Assembly: GCF_030272615.1 (NCBI RefSeq)
Contig: NC_081409.1
Span: 26,299,406 to 26,363,405, forward strand
DNA: 64,000 nucleotides
Reading direction: 5' to 3'
Source: Cryptomeria japonica
Taxonomy: Eukaryota; Streptophyta; Pinopsida; Cupressales; Cupressaceae
Shown in pieces: positions 22,991-35,396 of this stretch (position 1 is the first letter of the stretch; every line of letters begins with the position of its first letter). The notes under the pieces are model-generated. The model did not search any database and was not told the origin of the DNA. It was given only the letters and a program-made list of their open reading frames with translations. The translations under genes and the position numbers were made by a program.

Positions 22991-24578
22991 TGATGGGATG
23001 GGGTTTGGGATAGACTAGCCTAGTCTATGCTCTTGGATCCTTTCCTTGGATCTCCTGGTGTTCTCCTCACACCCTAGGGTCTCTAGGACTTCCTTTGCTT
23101 GTGGAATCCTCTGATCTTTCCCAATCCACCCACCAATGAGTTGCTTTGCTGCTCCTAAGGTCTCACCTACTCATGAGACTCAAAACCCCTTACTATGGCT
23201 AATAAGGGCTAATATTGTTCCACACCTTCCAAGGTCTTAGCAAGGTTGTTTCAGGTCTATTCCATGGTCTTTCCACCCATTCATGAGCCCCCAAGAGGTT
23301 TCAAGACTCTAACCCCTTACCGATTTCACAAATTTGGGTTTTTGCCTTCAAAAAGGGCTACAAGGATTAGGACCAATTAGGCCTCCTAACCGGTCTTCTA
23401 TGGCTCCCTCTCACAAACGATGCAAAAACAACCCCAACTCCCAAAATGGACTGCCATTCAATTGGCAAGGGCTCAAGGATTTTCTAGGTTTTGGGCCTCC
23501 AAGCGACCGTACAGTGCCTAGGGCGAATTTTGGGGTTTTTAAGGGTTTTGTGAGGGTTTCTAGGGTCTGCATGGGTCATAGTGAGTACTTTAAGTTTTAG
23601 CCACCTTGTTTGGATTGGTGGAGGCTCCTCCTTCACACCAATGATGCTTCAAACACTCCTTTGCACTTCCTCCAAGGGATGCACTCTCCACTAACCAACC
23701 TTGCTCTCCAAGACCTCCGCACCAACAACCATTCCTAACTGGGCACTGTCCAGTCTCGCCTAGGAATGAGCCTTTGCTTGGCCTCCTTGCATTTACAAGG
23801 GCCCTGCTTGCTTGGGACTATAGTACATGGTCTTCACTCTCAGTCCCCATGGTTTCATGGTGTTTCCACAATGGGGAATGGAGTTAAGACCTCATTTACA
23901 CAATCTTGTCCAAAACTGGACAGTAAGAAGACAGTTTACAGACTATTTACAAACACTTACAATCTGCAAATAAAAACCTAAACTAATTACTTGAAATTAA
24001 AGTATCTACACTAGGAAAAAAATTTCACAAAGATTTTGGCATTTCTCAATCCACTAATTTGCTTGTTTTCTTCATTCAAACTGACTGGTAAGAGTTTCAC
24101 AGTCTTAGTCTGATCTTTCTGCTAGGGCCATACAATCTTTGACATCCAACCCATGAATTTAGGGTTCACAAGTACTTATACTACCTGTACCTTAGTCTAT
24201 GTGCCCATTCTAGGGTTTTTCATACTAACCTAAGGATTTTGACACCATGGTGGAAAAGTTGCTTGACAACTTTTAAAAGTTGTCATGCAACTTTTGAGCA
24301 ACTTTCCCAATGTTGCTCTTCATGACTCCTAGACCCACATTAGGCCAACCTAAGGATACCACCATGATATGAAAGACCCCTAAACACCTCCAGGACACAC
24401 ATACCCTTCATTTTCAAGAAAATCACAATCTTGACTTATGACCACTAAGATCTCCTCTAGGACCCTAACTAGGACCTATGAGCACATGGCTCATTATTTT
24501 ATGTACAATGGCTTCATAAGAAGCATAACACCAACAAAACAAGAAAGAGAAAGAGTTTGGAAGTGTTCTCCTGCACCA
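22991..24578 (-). repeat. 3' LTR of the chromovirus
   Basis: The plus strand runs tgatgggatgggg to ctcctgcacca; on the minus strand it starts TGGTGCAGGAG. It aligns with 29270-30866. ORFs 23334-23600 and 23766-23981 recur at the same place in the other LTR and are LTR sequence. Confidence 0.93.
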
Positions 24579-24593
24579 TACTCCCCCTCTACA
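24579..24593 (-). other. Polypurine tract, chromovirus
   Basis: The minus strand reads GTAGAGGGGGAGTA directly before the LTR start TGGTGCAGG. The pol stop codon (TAA, 24599-24601) is only a few bases upstream. Confidence 0.88.
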
Positions 24594-24598
24594 CACAA

Positions 24599-26110
24599 TT
24601 AAGAAATAGAAGAAGAGATGAGAGCCGGGTCTATTCCAAGTTCCTTGAACCTGCTCTCCTCCACCCATGTAGCTTCAGATACTGGTTGATCTGCCCATTT
24701 CACTAAGTGCTCCATGTAAACCTAGTGTCTAGTTAACTTCTTCACCCTTTATTCCAAGATCTCCTCTGCCTTAGGCTTCTTCACCTGTGGTAAGACATTA
24801 ACATCAAGGTCCTGCAGTACCTTGGCTTGGTTCTCAGTCTGCCCTGCTATCTCACCCTTATACATGATCAAGTCATCTACATTAAAGACTGGTGATATAG
24901 CTAAATCTGAAGGCAAGTCAACTTTGTAGGCATTCTTACCATATTGCGACAGGATTCTACAAGGTCCTACCCTTCTCATCTATAGTTTGGTAGGCTTACC
25001 TCCTTGCATCCTACCTTTACTCAAATGGACCATCACATAGTCACCCACCTTGAACTGAACTTCTCTCCTCTTCTCATCCACTTTGGCTTTTAGTTTTTGA
25101 GTGGAGTCAAGGATGGCCTGCTTAACTTGCTCCTGAACTTCCTTGATGGTTTGAGTGAAGTCTTCTACTTGCCCACTCTTCATTTCTGAACTACCAAGGT
25201 CTCTCAACTCACATACTCCTCTTGGATGTCTGCCATATACCACCTCAAAAGGACTTCTACCAGTGGTTCTATTCACACTGTCATTATATGCATACTCTGC
25301 TTGAGAAATGATTAGGTACCATGTTTGGCCATACTCCTTAGTTAAACACCTCAACAAGTTACCTAACACCCTATTGATGACTTCAGTCTGACCATCTGTT
25401 TGTGGATGGTAAGCTAAGCTAAATGACAAGCTGGTTCCTAGTCTCCTCCATAATGTTTGCCAAAAATGACCCATGAACTTGTTGTCCCTGTTTGAAACAA
25501 TGCTTAAAGGGAGTCCATGAATCCTAACAATCTCCTTGAAGAAGAGATGTGCAACATAGCTTGCATCATGTGTAGTCTTACATGGGATACAATGACTCAT
25601 CTTGGAAAATCTATCTAGAACCACATAGATGATGTCCATACCTATTTTTGTCTTGGGAAGTCCTACTACAAAGTCCATGCTTATACATTCCCAAGGTCTA
25701 TTAGGGACCGGTAATGGTTGATATAAATTGGCATTGCTTGATCCACCTTTGGCTCTTTGACATACACCACACTGTTCTACATATCTTTTCACATCTCTTG
25801 GCAACTTTGGACAATAGTAGTACCTCTGTACTAAATCCAAGGTTTTGTTAACTCCAAAGTGTCCACTCAAATTGCCATTATGTTTCTCTTGGATGAGGTT
25901 CTCCCTCATAGATCCTCTAGGTACACAGAACTGGTTACCCTTGAACAAGAGACTATTTTGGAGAGTGTAATCTGCAGACTCACCATGGAAATGGTTCTCA
26001 AACTCCTTGCAAACCTTGTAAGCTATTGAGAAGTCTTCATCTCCTTCATAGAGGTCTTTGAAACCTTCTATGCCTATGCTTTGCAACTGTAATTCTTGAA
26101 CAGTCAACAA
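24599..26110 (-). pseudogene. Gypsy pol: integrase with chromodomain
   Basis: Integrase starts with the zinc-binding HHCC region (HNGNLSGHFGVNKTLDL ... EQCGVCQRAKG). The core has ISMDFVVGLPKT (first Asp), VSNRDNKFMGHFW (second catalytic Asp replaced by Asn) and AYHPQTDGQTEVINR (Glu kept). After a stop near 24978 come GPCRILSQYGKNAYKVDLP and, after two more stops (about 24711 and 24747), a chromodomain-like YMEHLVKWADQPVSEATWVEE (24648-24715). The protein inserts cDNA, and the chromodomain would direct it to modified chromatin. The Asp-to-Asn change and the stops imply an inactive enzyme. Confidence 0.9.
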
Positions 26111-26119
26111 CTTCCTGCT

Positions 26120-26536
26120 TTACGCATCTGCCACCTTGTTAAGTTTCCCCTTCTTATGCTTGATGGTGAAGGTGAAGGATTGGAGGTATTCCATCCATTT
26201 CAGATACTTGTTGCTTAGCTTCTCTTGAGTGTTTATGTAACTCAATGCTTGGTTGTCTATGAACACTACAAATTCTTTTGGAAGTAGGTAATGCCTCCAT
26301 TTCTTTAGAAACTGCACTAATGCATACAACTCTAGGTCATAAGCTGAGTACTTCTTCTTTGCTTCATTAAGCTTCTCACTGAGAAATGCCATAGGTCTTC
26401 CCTCTTGACTCAACACACCACCTATTGCAACTCCACTTGCATCACACTCCAAAGTAAATAGCTTATCAAATGTAGGTAGGAGAAGGATAGGTTTTGTGGC
26501 TACTTCCTGTTTCAACAATTGAAATGCTTTGTCTGC
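26120..26536 (-). pseudogene. Gypsy pol: RNase H
   Basis: Contains TLECDASGVAIGGVLSQ, GRPMAFLSEKL, KKYSAYDLELYALV, HYLLPKEFVVFIDNQAL and KLNKVADA. Catalytic Asp, Glu and Asp positions are visible. The frame is bounded by a stop at about 26536 (after the RT end WIE) and another at about 26119. Confidence 0.9.
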
Positions 26537-27553
26537 CTACTCGATCCATCTAAACTTAGTTTTAAGACCTCCTTTAATGGTGTCAAGGACTGGTGCACAT
26601 ATGCCACTGAAATTCCTCACAAATTTCCTATAGAATTGAGCTAATCCATGGAAACTTCTAACTTCAGTCCCTGTTTTAGGTGCAGGCCAATTCAAGATTG
26701 CCTCCACTTTGCTTGGATCCATCTTCAAGGTTCCTTTAGACACCACAAATCCTAGGTAAACCAACTCTTGGTTCAAGAAGTCACACTTCTCTAGGTTGAT
26801 GGATAGCTTCTCCTCATGCAACCTCTCTAAGACTAACCTCAAATGCTCAAGGTGCTCTTCTTTGGTTCTGCTATAGATGAGAATGTCATCTAAATACACC
26901 ACCACAAATCTGCCTGTGAAATCCTTCAACACTTCATTCATCAACCTCATGAAGGTGCTTGGAGCATTAGTAAGCCCAAATGGCATCACAAACCATTCAT
27001 ACAATCCATCTGTGGTTTTAAAAGCAGTCTTCCACTCATCACCCTCCTTAATTCTTATTTGGTGATAACCACTTTTAAGGTTAAGCTTAGTAAAATACAT
27101 AGCCCCTCCTAAACAGTCCATTAGATCCTCTATTCTAGGAATAGGAAACCTACACCTTATGGTAATCCTATTGATTACTCTTGAGTCAGTGCAAAGTCTC
27201 CACTTACCTCCTCTTTTTGATGCTAGCAATACCGGGACTGCACATGGGCTGATGCTCTTCTTAATCAGTCCTTGTTCCAATAACTCCTGCACTTGCCTTG
27301 CTACCTCCTTATTTTGATTAGGTGTGAGCTTATATGCAACCTTGTTAGGTAAGGATGCACCAGGAACAAATTCTATTTGATGACTTATAGACCTTCTTGG
27401 TGGGAGTGTTGCAGGTGCTCTATCACTCACTATATCCTTATACTCTTGCAACATTTGCTTCACCTCCTTGCGTGTTTCTGCCTGCAACTTGTCTGCTTTC
27501 TCCTTTGGCTTCACAAAGATGGCACACTTCACTATCTCCTCCTCATGTAGCAT
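26537..27553 (-). pseudogene. Gypsy pol: reverse transcriptase
   Basis: The frame is open for 338 codons. Motifs in order: SISHQIEFVPGASLPN, GGKWRLCTDSRVINRIT, FTKLNLKSGYHQIRI (usual D of LDLKSGYHQ replaced by N), FVMPFGLTNAPSTFMRLMN and the active site FVVVYLDDILIYS. It ends with the connection region HGLAQFYRKFVRNF. The first catalytic Asp substitution would by itself abolish activity. A frameshift near 27555 separates it from the protease. Confidence 0.92.
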
Positions 27554-27555
27554 AT

Positions 27556-28323
27556 TTAAGAACTCTTTACCAGTAAAACACTTGGTGTTTTTGAAGTGCC
27601 CTCTTCATCCTCCGTCAAAGACTGAATCTTGAAGGTCTTGCTGTCCTTCTTAAAGGATATGGAGTTCTCCTCTCCATCATAGATCACCTTCCTGTCAAAT
27701 TGCCAGGGTCTTCCTAGCAATAAGTGGCATGCATCCATAGGTAACACATCACAAAGGATCTTATCCTTATATCCTCCAATAGAAAACTCTACCCAAGTCT
27801 GCTCATTGACTAGCACACTCTGTCCTTTGTTCAACCAAGTCACTTTGTAAGGATTGGTGTGGGGTATTCTTGTGAGTTTCAACTTCCTAACTGCCTCTTC
27901 TGAGATGATGTTGTCAGTTGAGCCTGTATCAACTATCACCTTGCACACTTTACCAAGAACTTTGCATCTCACCCTAAACAATGCTCTCCTATGTTTGGGT
28001 TCCTCCTTAACCAGTTGTCTGATCAAAATCCTATTGAACATCAAATTCTCACCAACTTCTGATTCAATCTGGTCCACATTCGGTGTCTTGCTGCTTGAAG
28101 AGTCTTCTTGTGCATAAACAACCCTCTTTCCACTGTTTGATGATGTAGGCTTGTCAGGGCATCTATATGTCGGGTGTCCCAATTGTCCACAATTGTAACA
28201 CTTCATAGTTGCAAAATAGGAGTTACCTCTACCGGTACCTCTACCCTTATTTGGACCAACTTGTGCACCTCTTCCTTTGGAATGTCCTCCTCTAGGATTG
28301 GTTTCACTACCATGCTCAATCAA
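27556..28323 (-). pseudogene. Gypsy zinc knuckle and aspartic protease
   Basis: An intact CX2CX4HX4C knuckle, CYNCGQLGHPTYRC, lies near 28150-28200. It is followed by the protease VIVDTGSTDNIISEEAVRKL with the DTG triad and DACHLLLGRPWQFDR. The region before the knuckle is Gly/Arg-rich. The open frame is 255 codons; the initial Met is arbitrary since it continues gag. Confidence 0.9.
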
Positions 28324-29190
28324 CTTGGCTTCTCCTAGGTTTCTCTGCTCATTTGTCTTGCTTTGGTAACCACCTCAGTGATTCACTTGGGCTCTACCTC
28401 TGCCTCTACCCCTGTTATTGGAGTCTCCTTTCCTTTTGTTCCTCTCTTCTACCTTGACAGCAAACTGATGACATTTCTGCATAGTAGTAGGAGTCCATAG
28501 GCTTATCTCCTCCTGAATGTTCCACTTTAGGCCACTTAGATACCTAGCCACCTTAATAGATTCATCTTCTTGGACCTTTGATCTAAGACAAAGTTTTTAA
28601 AACTCTTCGGTGTAGGAGGTTACATCAAGATCTTTCTGCTTCAATCCTTGTCTCCTCTTATGAAGTTGGACTTCTTAATCCTCTGGTAAGTAGTTCTCCT
28701 TAATCTTACTCACCATAGCCTTCCAATTTGCAATAGGTAGCTTCCCCATGCTAATCCTTTCTTCTTCCAGGTACTTCCACCATGTCAAAGCTACTCCCCT
28801 TAATCTTGATTTGGCAACTTTAACCTTCTGAGCCTCTGTCACTCCTTCACACTCAAAGTGGTTTTCCATGCCCTCAATCCATTCCATAACAGTGTCTATG
28901 TCCATTCTCCCACTGAAATGTGACAATCCTTCAAAAGCTTTGGTGTTCAAAGCCTTAATAGCCTTCACAAAAGGTTCTTCATTGAACAAGGGATCAGGTT
29001 CAGGGATTATGTCATCTATGTCTATAGTTCTCTTGCCTTTACCCTTGGTGTCTTCATCCCAAGGTTCATGTGTCCTCTAATCCACCACTTCCTGCAGTTT
29101 ATCCCTTATCTCACTCATAGCTGCTTCAAGGAGTCTATTCTTCTCCTTCTGCTCTTCCACCTCTCTAGCTAGCTTTGCATTAGTAACCAT
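28324..29190 (-). pseudogene. Gypsy gag
   Basis: Begins at an ATG at 29188-29190, about 65 bp from the PBS (MVTNAKLAREVEEQKEKNRL, coiled-coil-like). The core HFSGRMDIDTVMEWIEGME and KSRLRGVALTWWKYLEEE matches the retrotransposon gag family. In-frame stops occur near 29078 and 28674 and twice more before 28324. It would form the particle shell. Confidence 0.85.
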
Positions 29191-29255
29191 TTTGCTCTCC
29201 CCTACTGATTCGCTAGTATATAGAGACATACACAGTCCAACAAGTCTTTTACTTT

Positions 29256-29266
29256 CTCTGATACCA
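29256..29266 (-). other. Primer binding site, chromovirus
   Basis: The minus strand reads TGGTATCAGAG, complementary to the 3' end of initiator tRNA-Met, three bases from the 5' LTR end. Confidence 0.88.
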
Positions 29267-29269
29267 ATC

Positions 29270-30866
29270 TGATCGGATGGGGTTTGGGATAGACTAGCCT
29301 AGTCTATGCTCTTGGATCCTTTCCTTGGATCTCCTGGTGTTCTCCTCACACCCTAGGGTCTCTAGGACTTCCTTTTCTTGAGGAATCCCCTGACCTTGCC
29401 CAATCCACCCACCAATGAGTTGCTTTGCTACTCCTAAGGTCTCACCTACTCATGAGACTCAAAACCCCTTACTATAGCTAATAAGGGCTAATCTTGTTCC
29501 ACACCTCCCAAGGTCTTAGCAAGGTTGTTTCAGGTCTATTCCATGGTCTTTCCACCCATTCATGAGCCCCCAAGAGGTTTCAAGACTCTAACCCCTTACC
29601 GATTTCACAAATTTGGGTTTTTGCCTTCAAAAAGGGCTACAAGGATTAGGACCAATTAGGCCTCCTAACCGGTCTTCTAGGGCTCCCTCTCACAAACGAT
29701 GCACAAACAACCCCAACTCCCAAAATGGACTGCCATTCAATTGGCAAGGGCTCAAGGATTTTCTAGGTTTTGGGCCTCCAAGCGACCGTATAGTGCCTAG
29801 GGCGAATTTTGGGGTTTTTAAGGGTTTTGTGAGGGTTTCTAGGGTCTGCCTGGGTCACAGTGAGTACTTTGAGTTTTAGCCACCTTGTTTGGATTGGTGG
29901 AGGCTCCTCCTTCACACCAATGATGCTTCAAACACTCCTCTGCACTTCCTCTAAGGGATGCACTCTCCACTAACTAACCTTGCTATCCAAGACCTCCGCA
30001 CCAACAACCATTCCTAACTGGGCACTGTCTAGTCTCACCTAGGAATGAGCCTTTGCTTGGCCTCCTTGCATTTCCAAGGGCCCTGCTTGCTTGGGACTAT
30101 AGTACAGGGTCTTCACTCTCATTCCCCATGGTTTCATGGTGTTTCCACAACGGGGAATGGAGTTAAGACCTCATTTACACAATCCTGTCCAAAACTGGAC
30201 AGTAAGAAGATAGTTTACAGGCTATTTACAAACACTTACAATCTGCAAATAAAAACCTAAACTAATTGCTTGAAATGAAAGTATCTACACTAGGAAAAAC
30301 ATTCCACAAAGATTTTGGCGTTTCTCAATCCATTAATTTGCTTGTTTTCTTCATTCAAACTGACTGGTAAGAGTTTCACAGTCTCAGTCTGATCTTTCTG
30401 CTATGGCCGTACAATCTCTGACATCCAACCCATGAATTTAGGGTTCGCAAGTACTTATACTACCTGTACCTTATTCTGTGTGCCCATTCTAGGGTTTTCC
30501 ACGCTAACCTAAGGATTTTGACACCATGGTGGAAAAGTTGCTTGACAACTTTAAAAAGTTGTCATGTAACTTTTGCAACTTTTGAGCAACTTTCCCAATG
30601 TTTCTCTTCATGACTCCTAGACAAAGAATAGGCCAACCTAAGGATACCACCATGATATGAAAGACCCCTAAACACCTCCAAGACACACATACCCTTCATT
30701 TTCAAGAAAATCACAATCTTGACTTATGACCCCTAAGATCTCCTCTAGGACCCTAACTAGGACCTATGAGCACATGGCTCATTATTTTATGTACAATGGC
30801 TTCATAAGAAGCATAACACCAACAAAACAAGAAAGAGAAAGAGTTTGGAAGGGTACTCCTGCACCA
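29270..30866 (-). repeat. 5' LTR of the chromovirus
   Basis: The plus strand runs tgatcggatgggg to ctcctgcacca; it aligns with 22991-24578 with sparse differences. ccaat follows (30867-30871). Confidence 0.93.
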
Positions 30867-31446
30867 CCAATGAAGGGCCAAGATTGATTTGATCATGAAG
30901 GGTTGAGATTGATTTGAGATAGAAGACATGGATCAAGGGTGCCTTGGGAAAATAAACAAGAATATAAAATTCTTTGGGAAAAGGGGGGAGAAATTTGAAT
31001 TTCAAACATGAGGAATTAAAAATTCCAAAATAAGGATGCATTGAGGGCTTCAAAGAAATTTGAATTTCTTTGAGAGACTCAATGTTGATGTGACATGAGT
31101 GGGAATTTAAAATTGGAGGAATAATGATAAGCATGATTATGAGAGATTCTAGAAGGATTAATTAGGTTGAGTGGGATTAGGAAAAGTGATTTGTAGGAAT
31201 CACATGACTAGGTTAATTAATTAGGATTAATTAACTGAATGGGTTTAGAGGAAATAATTATTAGAGGGGACTTTAGAAGAATAGGGGAATAATTAATTTA
31301 TTTGATAAATTAATTATTGGACAATAGTGATAGAATTAATTAAATTAGATTTAATTAACACTGAGAAGAATAATGATAACACAATTAATTATATTAATTA
31401 TGTTGACATACTTAAATTAATAAAATATTAATTTTAGGTGTCTACA
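30867..31446 (-). repeat. 5' LTR of the outer element, second part
   Basis: Continues the LTR interrupted at 22990. From 30950 to the end ttttaggtgtctaca it aligns with 18400-18893. About 80 bp at 30872-30950 (gaagggcc to gccttggg) have no counterpart in the left LTR. The duplication catat follows at 31447. Confidence 0.9.
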
Positions 31447-32008
31447 CATATACTTATATATACATAAATATGTATATATACATGTGTACATATACATGTA
31501 TGTATATGCATGCATACATATACACATGTATATATACATATGTACATATACATGTATGTATATGCATGCATACATATACACATGTATATATACATATGTA
31601 CATATACATGTATGTATGCATATATATACATATGTATATGCATGGATACATATACACATGCATATACATATTTATATATACACACATATGTATGCATATA
31701 TGTGTGTATATATATACACATGTATATGTATATACATACATATATATATATGTATATATGTAGATATACACACACACACACACACATATATATGTACATA
31801 TACATGTACATATACATGTACATATATATGTACATGTACATGTACATGTACATATACATGTACATGTACATGTACATGTACATATACATGTACATATATA
31901 TGTACATGTACATGTACATGTACATATGTACATGTACATATGTACATATATACATGTACATATATATGTATGTATATGTATATGTATGTACATATACATG
32001 TAGATATG

Positions 32009-32039
<31 letters not shown>

Positions 32040-32095
32040 GTACATATATATGTACATATATATGTACATATATATGTATATATACATGTATATGT

Positions 32096-32140
<45 letters not shown>

Positions 32141-32200
32141 GACACGTGCCCCCATCCCCCTCACATACACATACACATACACATGTGTACACATATAAAT
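31447..32200. repeat. Alternating purine/pyrimidine microsatellite island, right half
   Basis: Contains tatg/cata tracts, a (TACATG)n hexamer block (about 31795-31960) and (CA)n runs (31770-31785, 32010-32030, 32102-32136). Long ORFs in all frames, including 280 aa on the minus strand, are simple-repeat artefacts. Confidence 0.95.
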
Positions 32201-32988
32201 ATATGTATATGGGTGATCCCGCAATAGTGGGTTGTACTTTTTGGTACATTTTGATTTTTTTTCTGAAATCATACATTTGTTAGAAAATATAATGATTTAA
32301 GTCTTGAGAGGTCCCATTTGAAGTAATTAATTGAAGAGAGTTAGATCAAAGCCTCTTAGATCAAAATCCCTTGGACAAAACCTTTGTACTCTTAAATCAT
32401 ACCTACAATGGAGTCTCCTTCAGACCTATCAAAATGCTGTTAAAAAACCACTTTTACATTAGCTTTTGGAGGGTCAAAAGAATTCATTTAAAAGTTTTGT
32501 TTTTTAAGTATGTAGTCCTTATTATAAGCTTTCCAAATAGTATAATTTTTAATACATTTATGTTTTATTTCTTATGAATGTAGGTTTTTATCGAAACATT
32601 AAGGGTTGTGTTTCACACATGTTAGAAAATTGAAACATAGAGAAAAAAATTGTTAAAAATATCTTTTCCCTAGGTATTGATATCCTCATTTCAACACAAA
32701 AAGAAGAAGTTAATTCAAATGCATTCAAAAAAAGTTATATGTTACATAATACACTTCTATCCAGATTACAATTATTCTTACTTCAAAAATTAATTAAAAA
32801 AATATATGTAACAAAAAATTATGAAAAAATATCCATCCACTAGATATTGGTGTGACAAATCTATATTTTAAAAAATAGATTTTTCTTCTTCCTATTAAAA
32901 ATGTGATGCATTACAAAATAAATGCCACTTCTAAAAAATGCTAATTCTTGTAAATATTAATTTATTAAAATTTACATAACTATAACTA

Positions 32989-33075
<87 letters not shown>

Positions 33076-34239
33076 TTGTTTGTGTGTATAAATGAAGACT
33101 ATGAAAGGAAAAGCAAGTTTGACCATTTTCAAATTGATATAACGATAATATCAGTTAGCCATGCAAGATTGGTAGAACGTTGATTTACACATGAAAATAA
33201 TGCATTTTAAATGTTTCCATGCATGTAAGAGATGCTAGTGCTAAAACACATGCCATTATAAGTTTTTTTTTGTCATCATTTTTGTGATACTTCCCACAAA
33301 TTACTTTAATATATGATATTTTTTTTATATTATAAATATGATAAATTTAGTATATTTTTCTTAGTTTTTAAAGTGGAATCATAGTCAAATTTTAGCTTTT
33401 CCCCTTGGCATGTCTTTCTAACAACTTACCTTCTAATGGTTTTAGGCTTAATGTGCTTGACAAAGAAACATCTATAATGAAATATGGTCTAATCCATGTT
33501 TTCTATAACCTCCCATGTTTCTTGAATTTATTATTATTAAGTAAAGCTACTTTTTATTGTGCCTTAGGATCCTCGTGTTTCAATAATTTTGGTCATTTTA
33601 TTATAAATTTTTGTGATAGGTTACCAATATTATATGCTTGGTATAATAAATTTTATTTGCAAGGTATCATCAAATTCTATATAATAATTAAAAAAAGGGA
33701 TATTTTGGTTAACCTCTTGTAGTTGGATTTGTTAGTCCATGATATCACAAAAATTTTAATATCCCAACTTGAAGTATTTCCATTACAAATATTTGTAAGT
33801 GTGTTGCCTATGATTTTATTCATGGCTTCATGAGATCCATTTTCCTAAGGATGGAATGGGTCATTTATATTAGCAAATCAACTTTCTAGAATTGACCTAT
33901 TCACACTTAGCTTAAGTTTACTAAGGCTATTTCATAATTTTGTTTGACTTGAAAATATTGAGACATATGGTCTCATTAGTTAAGACACCTATTGCATGCA
34001 TACTTGCTACTTTCTCATACACTTGTCAAATGGGCTCACAAGTGTTACACCTTTGCAGGAGTAGTCAAAGTTTGAATCCAACCTTCCCACCTCCTCATCT
34101 TTTCCTATATATGAAAGGCCTCTATGCACATTTTTGTTGGCATTTGACTGAATTGGTAAAGATTGTTGTTGATATGCAACCAATATATGATTAGTTAGTA
34201 AATGTGATGAAGAGATTGAGGTTCATGTTTGATGACTAA
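32201..34239. other. Intergenic, nothing recognised except a (TA)n tract
   Basis: AT-rich DNA. A pure (TA)n run of about 80 bp lies at 32993-33073. Short open frames (32371-32577, 33405-33722, 33940-34194) show no known motif. Confidence 0.5.
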
Positions 34240-35345
34240 GTTTTGTGTTGTCATTGTTTTTGTAGTCATCTAAGTCTTAGAAGCCAATTGGTAAGGTTTA
34301 ACCGGTACAAAAGACAATTTTACGGAGAACCGGTAATTAGGATCTCAACTGGTAAACTGAGATAGAGTTGCATTTCGACAACCGGTACAGGAGATTCATG
34401 AAGAGTTGGATGATGCGGTTTTACAACGATGATGGAGACAGGTATTTGGAGCCGTGGTCTCAACCGCATTGGCATATTCAACTGGATGAGTGAGATTTGA
34501 TATACAAAACATACAAACTAGTAGAACACTTAACCGGTAGTGATTTAGTCACTTTAATCGGTAACACAACACATGCTTTAATTTGTTATGTTGATGGCCG
34601 ATATATGTAAAGCGTGCGATGTAAGTTTGTCTAGATTCATTGAACCTAAGAAATTGTTCCAAGGTTGTAGCCGACTAAATGTAAATGTTTATAAAAAAGT
34701 GTGATGAGGTATAAAGTCGGTATGTATGTGTGTAAACAAAGATTTCATGAGCGAATATTGTGAATGTGATCATGCGGTGATTAGGAAAGTTTTGTAATGA
34801 AGAGTTGTTGATGTTTTAAGGATCAAAAGTGGATCTTATCAAACACAAAAGGTGTTACTTGAAGATCTTTTCACTATTGTTTTCCTAATAGTTTGCAGCA
34901 GCAAAATCCCCTAACCGGGTAGGTCCTAACAAGCCTTATCTGTAAATCCCCTAACAAGATAGGTCTTTATCAGAGTCTCAAATCCTCTTGTGAGGTTGAT
35001 CCTAAAAAGTCATTGCTCCTAACATGGCTTATCATTCAAATCCCTTAACTGGGTCTACTCCTAACAGAGCATAGTTGTAAGACCTTAACTGGTCAAGATT
35101 TCTATTCTGCAGATAGTGAATCTTGTGGGTACCAAGTCCCACCATGTTTTTTCCCTTTTGGTTTTTCCACGTACAAATATCTTGTGTTATGTGGAATTTG
35201 TTTTATTGGGCATTTGCTTATGTGGTGATATTTCTTACATGCTTGATAAGTTTTAAGTTGTTAAAGTTGGTAATCAGATTTTTATTGTTCTTACTTGCAC
35301 TGATTCATCCCCCCTCTCAGTGCCTTATAAGTTCATTAATTTTAA
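34240..35345 (+). repeat. Copia-type LTR, solo or truncated
   Basis: Begins near tgtgttgtcattgtttttg and ends with gattcatcccccctctcagtgcc. That end type is shared with the copia LTRs here (whose minus strand reads gattcaccccccctctc). Several aaccggta words occur at 34300-34560. No PBS or coding region follows. Boundaries are approximate and no target duplication was found. Confidence 0.55.
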
Positions 35346-35396
35346 ACACTCTTCATGATTGAAATATAGGGAAATGGGGTTCACTAGTCTAAACAT

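Larger units (their letters stand above)
22991..30866 (-). mobile_element. Chromodomain Ty3/gypsy retrotransposon (chromovirus), nearly complete
   Basis: The element has two LTRs of about 1.59 kb, a perfect 5-bp target duplication ccaat (22986-22990 and 30867-30871), a PBS, a PPT and a gag-pol in the order gag, zinc knuckle, protease, RT, RNase H, integrase, chromodomain. RT before integrase and a C-terminal chromodomain place it among plant chromoviruses. Over the first 245 bases of the LTRs I count about ten differences, so it is younger than the copia element at 622-7804. A handful of stops and frameshifts inactivate the polyprotein. Confidence 0.93.
18008..31446 (-). mobile_element. Non-autonomous Ty3/gypsy-type LTR element (LARD-like), host of a nested element
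   Basis: The plus strand begins tgaagaggggaaaatgg and ends ttttaggtgtctaca, so on the minus strand it runs TGTAGACACC...CCTCTTCA. The perfect duplication catat flanks it (18003-18007 and 31447-31451). Left LTR 18008-18893; PPT 18894-18908; interior to 22594; PBS-like 22573-22591; right LTR 22595-22990 continued at 30867-31446 because the element at 22991-30866 inserted there. The interior shares a post-PPT block and a conserved spacer (about 20594-20690) with the element at 55991-64000. It lacks gag, pol and the PMD gene, so it looks like a deletion derivative of that lineage. Confidence 0.85.

Noticed and set aside
23334-23981. Two plus-strand ORFs (88 and 71 aa), also at 29613-30260
   Set aside because: They recur because both LTRs of the chromovirus are near copies; they lie in the LTR and have no known domain.
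31417-32283. ORFs up to 280 aa on both strands
   Set aside because: Same reason: simple repeats without stop codons in several frames at once.
33955-34080. tRNA-like or SINE boxes (tggtctcattag and agtttgaatcc)
   Set aside because: The boxes are about 100 bp apart, too far for a tRNA-like promoter, and no body or target duplication is visible.
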